Shown: one piece after another, positions 1 to 4,466 of the stretch | How positions within the stretch are numbered: position 1 is the stretch's first letter | Layout: every line of letters starts with the position of its first letter | DNA from: DATLOJ01 sp035536315 | GTDB lineage: Bacteria; Actinomycetota; CADDZG01; JAHWKV01 | Length of the DNA: 6,361 bases | Reading direction: 5' to 3' | Assembly (NCBI GenBank): GCA_035536315.1 | Contig: DATLOJ010000126.1 | Coordinates: forward strand, 1-6,361 | Notes under the pieces: generated by a model | Told to the model about the DNA's origin: nothing | Databases searched by the model: none | The model's input: the letters and a program-made list of their open reading frames with translations, nothing else | Position numbers and translations under genes: made by a program

Positions 1-138
1 GTCACTAGACGACTTTGCAGTCCCGTCGACCGTTGTGAAGGTCGCGGTCACGGTCGAACCGGATGCCTCCCTAAGGCTCGCAGTCAGAGTTACCGATCCG
101 GCCCCCTCGTTCACGGAGACCTGACTTGGAGCAAAGAG
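1..138 (-). other. Calx-beta-like module of the protease, cut by window edge
   Basis: From residue 1112 the sequence reads as the first half of a Calx-beta motif: APSQVSVNEGAGSVTLTASL, then TATFTTVDGTAKSSSD, matching the family's usual VxEG...ATxDGTA pattern. These calcium-binding beta-sandwiches often occur in tandem, so more copies may follow beyond the left edge. Only about 46 residues are visible. Confidence 0.7.
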
Positions 139-3100
139 GACCGGAGGCTCGATCTTCACGACCCCAACGCTGTCGTAGATGCACCTTGCATCCACGTCGC
201 AGTGGCGGGCCTGAATCGTGTGGTCGCCCTCGGGAAGGCCGGTCAGGTCGAGAACTGCCGACCAGTCACGGTCTGAGTTGAGGGCCGTTCCGGCACTCAC
301 CCACGGCTTGCCGTCAATGCGAACCTGGATGGTGTTTGCAGGTATCGAGTCGACGCTGGTCGAGGCCGTAGCCGAGTGAGTGCCGACGAAGGCAGTCACC
401 TTCGGCGTCCAGTAACCGGCCTCGTAAGTGTGCGAAGCCGTTCCTGCAGTCGCTGTGGTGACATACGGATCGGAGCCATCCCCAAAGTCGAGCTCGACCC
501 TGGTGATCGGCGCGTTCGCCGCCACGTTCCAGCTGAGGGTCGTAGTAAGTGGCGACATGCCCTCATCTGGGCTGGCCGAAAGAGCCGGCTCTATGACGGG
601 CACTACAGAGCCACCTCCGTCGTCCTGGCCAACTACTGCGATGTCATCCACGTACCAGCCTCTTAAGAAAGACTCAAGAAGCGGATTCGGAAATATCGGG
701 GTGGAGTTGTCAGTTATGAATTGGAAACGAAGCTGGATCTTCTTGCCGGCGAACGAATTAAGGCTCGCGGTTGCCTGAGCCCATTCATCATGGTTACCGG
801 AGATGCTGTCCACCAGTTGCCAGGCTTGCGTCCCAGAAGGGGCTGCAAAGACCCTCAGCTGATCCCCCGGAGCATCGGAGAATCCGACTCGCCGGTAGGT
901 AAGGTTCGCCGTGCCGGCGCTGGTAAGGTCGACCTCGGGAGAAAGGATGCTTACGTCCGCCCCTGGGGTGTAAGGCAAGCAACAGTTCACGTCTCGAGAC
1001 GCGTGCCTAAACCCGGCGTACCAGTACTTATCCGAGTCGTCCTCCTCGTCATAAGCCCAGACAAGTTGAGCATCGGATGAATCTACAAACGTCCAGCTTG
1101 TTTGCTGTCCGACCGCAGAGGTTGAGTCCTGGCGCACGGTCCAGCCTGCATCTCCTCCCTCGAAGTCAGTGGAGTAGAAGGAAGTGTTGCTGTTGGTGTC
1201 CTTCATTACGTTGAGCGGGAAGGGCAGCTCGGTAGTAGGGGTCGAGAAATCGTTTGACGATGAGGAGAAGGATGAACCTGCGGGGACAGAAGAAGAGCCC
1301 GCGGTTGCTATCCGGAACGGAAGACGGTCCATCACATACCTGGCACCACCTGCGAATGCCGCTCCTTCGAAAACGTAGTCTCCCGCCGGAGCATTCACCG
1401 GGACGTTCCACTGTGTACTCGCGGTCGACCACTCGGTGCCGGAAAGCCGGATGTTCGTTGTCAAATTCGCAAAGGTCGATCCGTCGGCCCGGTAGATCCT
1501 GTGCTCAGCGGGATACGCGCCGGGAGGGACGGTGAGCGTCTCGTTCCAGGAAATGCTCCGGATCTGCAGGTTTACGGATGAACCGCCTACCAATGTATGC
1601 GGGACGCGGCGAGGAGCGACGAATGGGTCGAGTAGACCCAGTTGGTAGATTTGGGCATCACCGGTGATCGGCTGCCTCGGAACGAAAGGTGCGAAGGGAA
1701 TTGAGTCATCGGTAATCCGGCCAGCGTTCGCGTTAAAGTCCCCGGCCACAGTGACCGTGCTCCCCCCAAGCTCAGTGCCGTCGGCGGGAGAAGTAATTTC
1801 GAGGTTGCGGGGCACGGCTTGGTTGAGCTCAGCATCTTCGAGGTTGGAACTGTTGCCGTAGTTGACGTACGCGAGCCGGAGGGCATCCTGAAGGCTGAGG
1901 CCCTCGCGCATTTTCAGGGCAACGGCGACCGCCTCGGCTGCATCGACCACCCCGCGGCCGATGGCATAACCATCAACGTCATAGTTGCGACCGACCGGCA
2001 TGTTGGCCGTCTCCATCAAAATCTGGCGCACCACCAGAGGCGTTAGGTCGGGGTTGGCCTCCAATATAAGAGCCACGACCCCAGCCACGTGGGGAGCTGC
2101 CATGCTGGTTCCAGTGCACGAGGCGTAGTTGCCTATGACCTCTTTCTCATCGTCGACCAAATCGGTTTCCTGCGCGGTCGGCAGAGGAGCAGGAACAACA
2201 GTCGGTTCGGAATCAGGACTTTCGCTTGAGGCCACGATTTCTTCATCGATGAGCGCGTCCTGGCCCGTGCATACGTAGGTTACGGGCTTGCCCTGTGCGG
2301 CGGTCGAGATGATTTGAGTTCCGGGGGCCGAAACGTGCGGCCAGGTGCGCTGCAGAGAGCGCATACCCCGCGAGCTAGAGCCCGTGACCCAGCCGTAACG
2401 GTCGTAGTAATTACCCACCGAGATCATCTCCGGGATGTTCGCCCAGACTGAAGTCTCGATCGCCAAACCGTTACCACCGTCATTGCCGGCAGCGAAAACC
2501 ACTGCGATTCCATCGTCGTTGACGAGCCGTCGGGCTGCCTTCGTTACCGCGCTATCTTCGTCCCAGTCGCCTGCGCCACCCCACGAGTTGTTGACCACGC
2601 GGATGTTGTAGGGGTTGCCGTCCTCGTAGCTGTTGTGGATCCAGTCGAATGCCGCTAGACCCGACGAAACAAGGAGAGCTTCTCCGGCTCCGAATCCAAT
2701 GAGGTTCGCACCGGGGGCCGCTCCCTTGTACTTGCCCTCGGAGGCGGTCCCATTACCTGACGTAATACCTGCTACGTGAGTTCCGTGACCTCCCGTCGTA
2801 TCGGTGTCGGGCATGTCCACCCCAAGAGCGTTCGCCTCGAGGAACGGTCCAACTACATTGCCCACCGGGATGATTGCTCCGTAAAGACCCACCGAGTCGC
2901 GGCCCACGAGCTTAAGGTTGGCGACAGTCTTGGCGGGAAGTCCGAGGCGGTTGGCAATCGTGTGGTGAAGAAGGTCGGGGTGAGTGGCGTCGACACCACT
3001 GTCGACTACCGCAACGCCGATTCCCCTGCCGGTGAAGCCAGTGTCGAGCGTTTGGCCATCAGCCTGGTACTCGGCCCCCCACACATCGCTTGCACGCGAA

Positions 3101-3471
3101 ACCTGAGTTGCGCGATCCAATGCCCAGGGAATGACTCTGTCGTGCTCGACGTACCTCACGCGCTTTTCGTCGAAAATGCTTTTGATCGATGCGGCCGGAG
3201 CGACGGCCTGAAGGGCGGGGATGATCGAATAACGGACCATCGGCTCAAGGAAGCCTGCCTTGAGAAGCATCTCCTTGTCGGCCACAGTCGGGGCGGACGT
3301 GAATTGAATGATTACTGGAATTAACGCCTTGTCATCTTTCAGCAGCGGAGTCAGGTTGGTCGAAACGCCTGCGCGATGCTCTTTAACTGGTGCTGCGTTC
3401 GATACGTATGCAAACTGCGGCGCCGCAACGAGTGCGACCAGCAGAAGGATGGCGACCTTCATTCTTTTCAT
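1..3471 (-). CDS. Secreted multidomain subtilisin-like serine protease (peptidase S8), 3' end outside window
   Basis: Exported serine endopeptidase, open for 1157 codons with no stop up to the left edge. Residues 1-26 are a Sec signal peptide; 40-116 resemble an I9 propeptide (chaperone/inhibitor), with maturation probably near 117-121 (ATQVSRASDVWG resembles a mature subtilase N-terminus). The S8 domain spans about 121-520. Its triad is Asp157 (VVDSGVDATHPD), His229 (GGHGTHVAG) and Ser456 (GTSMAAPHVAG), with oxyanion-hole Asn330 (FAAGNDGG) and an SSRG motif after it, so it should be active. Downstream are an Ig-like segment (from 557), a second beta-rich segment to about 722, a Ser/Thr-rich linker (723-760), a jelly-roll domain (768-947), a PKD domain (958-1040), another Ig-like domain with Cys1091/Cys1097 (1046-1110) and a Calx-beta-like start (1112 on). 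The ATG at 3471 is chosen for its ribosome binding site and signal peptide; an in-frame ATG at 3462 is the alternative. Likely role is degradation of external protein; substrate and any C-terminal anchor are unknown. Confidence 0.95.
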   Translation of the reverse strand, partial: MKRMKVAILLLVALVAAPQFAYVSNAAPVKEHRAGVSTNLTPLLKDDKALIPVIIQFTSAPTVADKEMLLKAGFLEPMVRYSIIPALQAVAPAASIKSIFDEKRVRYVEHDRVIPWALDRATQVSRASDVWGAEYQADGQTLDTGFTGRGIGVAVVDSGVDATHPDLLHHTIANRLGLPAKTVANLKLVGRDSVGLYGAIIPVGNVVGPFLEANALGVDMPDTDTTGGHGTHVAGITSGNGTASEGKYKGAAPGANLIGFGAGEALLVSSGLAAFDWIHNSYEDGNPYNIRVVNNSWGGAGDWDEDSAVTKAARRLVNDDGIAVVFAAGNDGGNGLAIETSVWANIPEMISVGNYYDRYGWVTGSSSRGMRSLQRTWPHVSAPGTQIISTAAQGKPVTYVCTGQDALIDEEIVASSESPDSEPTVVPAPLPTAQETDLVDDEKEVIGNYASCTGTSMAAPHVAGVVALILEANPDLTPLVVRQILMETANMPVGRNYDVDGYAIGRGVVDAAEAVAVALKMREGLSLQDALRLAYVNYGNSSNLEDAELNQAVPRNLEITSPADGTELGGSTVTVAGDFNANAGRITDDSIPFAPFVPRQPITGDAQIYQLGLLDPFVAPRRVPHTLVGGSSVNLQIRSISWNETLTVPPGAYPAEHRIYRADGSTFANLTTNIRLSGTEWSTASTQWNVPVNAPAGDYVFEGAAFAGGARYVMDRLPFRIATAGSSSVPAGSSFSSSSNDFSTPTTELPFPLNVMKDTNSNTSFYSTDFEGGDAGWTVRQDSTSAVGQQTSWTFVDSSDAQLVWAYDEEDDSDKYWYAGFRHASRDVNCCLPYTPGADVSILSPEVDLTSAGTANLTYRRVGFSDAPGDQLRVFAAPSGTQAWQLVDSISGNHDEWAQATASLNSFAGKKIQLRFQFITDNSTPIFPNPLLESFLRGWYVDDIAVVGQDDGGGSVVPVIEPALSASPDEGMSPLTTTLSWNVAANAPITRVELDFGDGSDPYVTTATAGTASHTYEAGYWTPKVTAFVGTHSATASTSVDSIPANTIQVRIDGKPWVSAGTALNSDRDWSAVLDLTGLPEGDHTIQARHCDVDARCIYDSVGVVKIEPPVLFAPSQVSVNEGAGSVTLTASLREASGSTVTATFTTVDGTAKSSSD
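352..600 (-). other. PKD domain of the protease
   Basis: Residues 958-1040 contain the PKD hallmark DFGDGS (Asp995-Ser1000), preceded by a TTTLSWN strand and followed by SHTYEAGYWTPKVTAFV, the conserved H-x-Y turn and final strand of the fold. PKD domains in secreted peptidases are extracellular beta-sandwich spacers or substrate-binding modules. Confidence 0.85.
631..1170 (-). other. Jelly-roll (MAM-like / choice-of-anchor-like) domain of the protease
   Basis: Residues 768-947 start with TDFEGGDAGWTV and end with GWYVDDIAVVG, the two signature strands of the jelly-roll module common in secreted bacterial peptidases. Between them lie aromatic and Asp/Glu-rich segments (WAYDEEDDSDKYWY) that could bind calcium, the strand pattern LTYRRVGF and QLRFQFITDN, and a vicinal cysteine pair, Cys830-Cys831. 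Such modules usually bind carbohydrate or other surfaces or stabilise the protease; which applies here cannot be read from the sequence. Confidence 0.7.
2116..2271 (-). other. Acidic, Pro-rich insertion bounded by two cysteines inside the S8 domain
   Basis: Residues 401-452 lie between the SAPGTQIIST strand and the catalytic serine motif. In subtilisin BPN' the oxyanion Asn155 and Ser221 are 66 residues apart; here Asn330 and Ser456 are 126 apart, and most of the excess is this stretch. It is rich in Asp, Glu, Pro, Ser and Val (for example EEIVASSESPDSEP and TDLVDDEKEV) and begins and ends with Cys401 and Cys452, the latter four residues before Ser456. A disulfide closing the loop is an inference; the protein is exported, so the bond is possible. 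Confidence 0.75.
3394..3471 (-). other. Sec signal peptide of the S8 protease
   Basis: Residues 1-26 have a basic start (MKRMK), a hydrophobic core of about 12 residues (VAILLLVALVAA) and a small-residue cleavage site, best fitting SNA before AP (after Ala26). Cleavage after Ala21 is an alternative. No lipobox cysteine is present, so this is a type I signal rather than a lipoprotein signal. Confidence 0.85.
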
Positions 3472-3479
3472 ACCCGGTT

Positions 3480-3487
3480 CCCCTTTT
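3480..3487 (-). promoter_or_regulatory. Ribosome binding site of the S8 protease gene
   Basis: The minus strand reads AAAAGGGG followed by 8 nt (AACCGGGT) and the ATG at 3471. The purine run with GGGG at this spacing supports that ATG rather than the second in-frame ATG 9 nt downstream, whose upstream sequence (GTATGAAAAGA) lacks a GG core. Confidence 0.6.
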
Positions 3488-3490
3488 GGT

Positions 3491-3521
3491 GTTATCACGC
3501 GTCTCGCGAGGAGTCAGTCAA
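3491..3521 (-). promoter_or_regulatory. Candidate sigma-70-type promoter for the S8 protease gene
   Basis: On the minus strand, TTGACT (3521-3516, five of six bases of the TTGACA consensus) is followed after 19 bp by GATAAC (3496-3491, four of six of TATAAT). The spacer is longer than the optimal 17 bp; shifting the -10 to GTGATA gives 17 bp but a poorer hexamer. The spacer contains two abutting palindromes, CTCGCGAG (3503-3510) and ACGCGT (3497-3502). Predicted transcription would begin near 3484, only about a dozen bases before the ATG. The lack of a terminator after gnd means read-through is also possible. Confidence 0.35.
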
Positions 3522-3589
3522 GAAAAGACAGGAATCCCCCGCGGAAACTGATGGAGTTGAAGGATTGTAGCCGGGCCAAGCAAGATTGC

Positions 3590-4450
3590 CTACCCCTTTG
3601 TAGCGTGTCCCCCAAATTCTTTTCGCAGCGAAGCAACCACTTTCATCGCCGGCGAATCGGGCTTTCTGGATGCAAAACGGGCATACAGGGCGGCCGATAT
3701 GACTGGAGCAGGCACAGCAAGTCGAACGGCCTCGTTAACGGTCCACCGGCCCTCGCCAGAGTCTTCAGCCCATCCTTTTACTTCACTTAACTGTGGGTCT
3801 TGCTCCAAAGCCCTGACCAGCAGGTCAAGAAGCCAGGACCGCACCACCGATCCATAGCGCCAAGCGGAAAGCGCTGCGGGTATGTCTATCCCCAGCTCAC
3901 TCGCTGCAAGAAGCTCATATCCCTCGCCGAACGCTTGCATCATTCCGTACTCGACACCGTTGTGAACCATTTTTGTGAAGTGGCCCGCACCGCTCGGTCC
4001 GCAGTGCACGAACCCCCCAGGCGGGGCCAGAGAATCGAAGATTGGTTGAAGCCTTTCAACATCCGCCTCTTCTCCGCCCACCATCAAGCAGTAACCCTCC
4101 TCGAGTCCCCAGATACCACCGCTCACTCCCGCATCGATGAAACCGACTCCCTTTTGACGCGCGGCCTTGGACCGGACGATCGACTCGTGATAGTTCGAAT
4201 TGCCACCGTCGACCAAGGTGTCCCCTGGCTCGAGAAGAAGCATGAGCTGGTCGAATGTCGCGGCCGTGGGGTCTCCAGCGGGAAGCATCGTCCAAACCAC
4301 TCGCGGAGGCTCTAGTACCGAGGCGAGCTCTTCCAGAGAGGCCACGTCCCCGCTGCTACGCGAGTAGCCGACAACTTCGTGGCCGTCGCGCCTCAGCCGC
4401 TCGGCCATGTTGCCACCCATGCGCCCAAGCCCGACAATGCCGAGCTTCAC
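3590..4450 (-). CDS. gnd: Decarboxylating 6-phosphogluconate dehydrogenase, short (GntZ/YqeC-like) form
   Basis: Cytoplasmic enzyme oxidising and decarboxylating 6-phosphogluconate to ribulose 5-phosphate with reduction of NAD(P)+ (oxidative pentose phosphate or gluconate pathway). The 286-residue protein has an N-terminal Rossmann domain starting with GLGRMG (7-12), the substrate motif DGGNSNYHE (81-89), VSGGIWGLEEGYCLMVGG (109-126), and the active-site helix GAGHFTKMVHNGVEYGMMQA with catalytic Lys160, Asn164 and Glu167. The C-terminal helical domain has GSVVRSWLLDL and EDSGEGRWTVNEA. It ends FGGH plus a few residues, as short-form enzymes do, so it is complete although slightly under the usual roughly 300 residues; the missing residues follow the second Rossmann strand. 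The start is GTG at 4450: the next ATG, codon 11, would remove the nucleotide-binding loop. It lies 16 bp after the aceE stop, with a stop (TAA) directly before the GTG and no clear ribosome binding site, so co-transcription and coupled translation with aceE are likely. The stop is TAG. Confidence 0.95.
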   Translation of the reverse strand: MKLGIVGLGRMGGNMAERLRRDGHEVVGYSRSSGDVASLEELASVLEPPRVVWTMLPAGDPTAATFDQLMLLLEPGDTLVDGGNSNYHESIVRSKAARQKGVGFIDAGVSGGIWGLEEGYCLMVGGEEADVERLQPIFDSLAPPGGFVHCGPSGAGHFTKMVHNGVEYGMMQAFGEGYELLAASELGIDIPAALSAWRYGSVVRSWLLDLLVRALEQDPQLSEVKGWAEDSGEGRWTVNEAVRLAVPAPVISAALYARFASRKPDSPAMKVVASLRKEFGGHATKG

Positions 4451-4466
4451 TTAGAGCGCCGAAGTT

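Larger units (their letters stand above)
3472..3589. other. Intergenic region between gnd and the protease gene
   Basis: This 118-bp region is the only sizeable non-coding stretch. Its protease-proximal half holds the candidate promoter and ribosome binding site. The gnd-proximal half (about 3525-3589) has no stem-loop followed by a T run on the minus strand, so I see no intrinsic terminator for the upstream genes. No small gene or RNA is recognisable. Confidence 0.7.

Noticed and set aside
1230..1305. Ser-rich stretch that might be a nucleotide repeat or a slipped region
   Set aside because: The runs of TCT/TCC/TCA codons encode a Ser/Thr-rich interdomain linker in an intact frame and do not form a regular tandem repeat unit.
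1587..1886. Open frame of 99 codons on the minus strand inside the protease gene
   Set aside because: It is in another frame of the same strand; the protease frame is uninterrupted through it and continues to match Ig-like patterns, so there is no frameshift and no nested gene.
2776..3324. Open frame of 182 codons on the plus strand
   Set aside because: It is antisense to the propeptide and first part of the S8 domain, including the region of Asp157 and His229. Its translation shows no recognisable motif, while the opposite frame carries clear family signatures.
3530..3592. Possible intrinsic terminator after gnd
   Set aside because: The GC-rich patches (GGCCCGG, CCGCGGGGG) do not form a stem with a following T run on the minus strand; I could pair no more than a few bases.
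3800..4315. Open frame of 171 codons on the plus strand
   Set aside because: Antisense to the conserved core of gnd, with no motif of its own; a by-product of GC-rich codon use.
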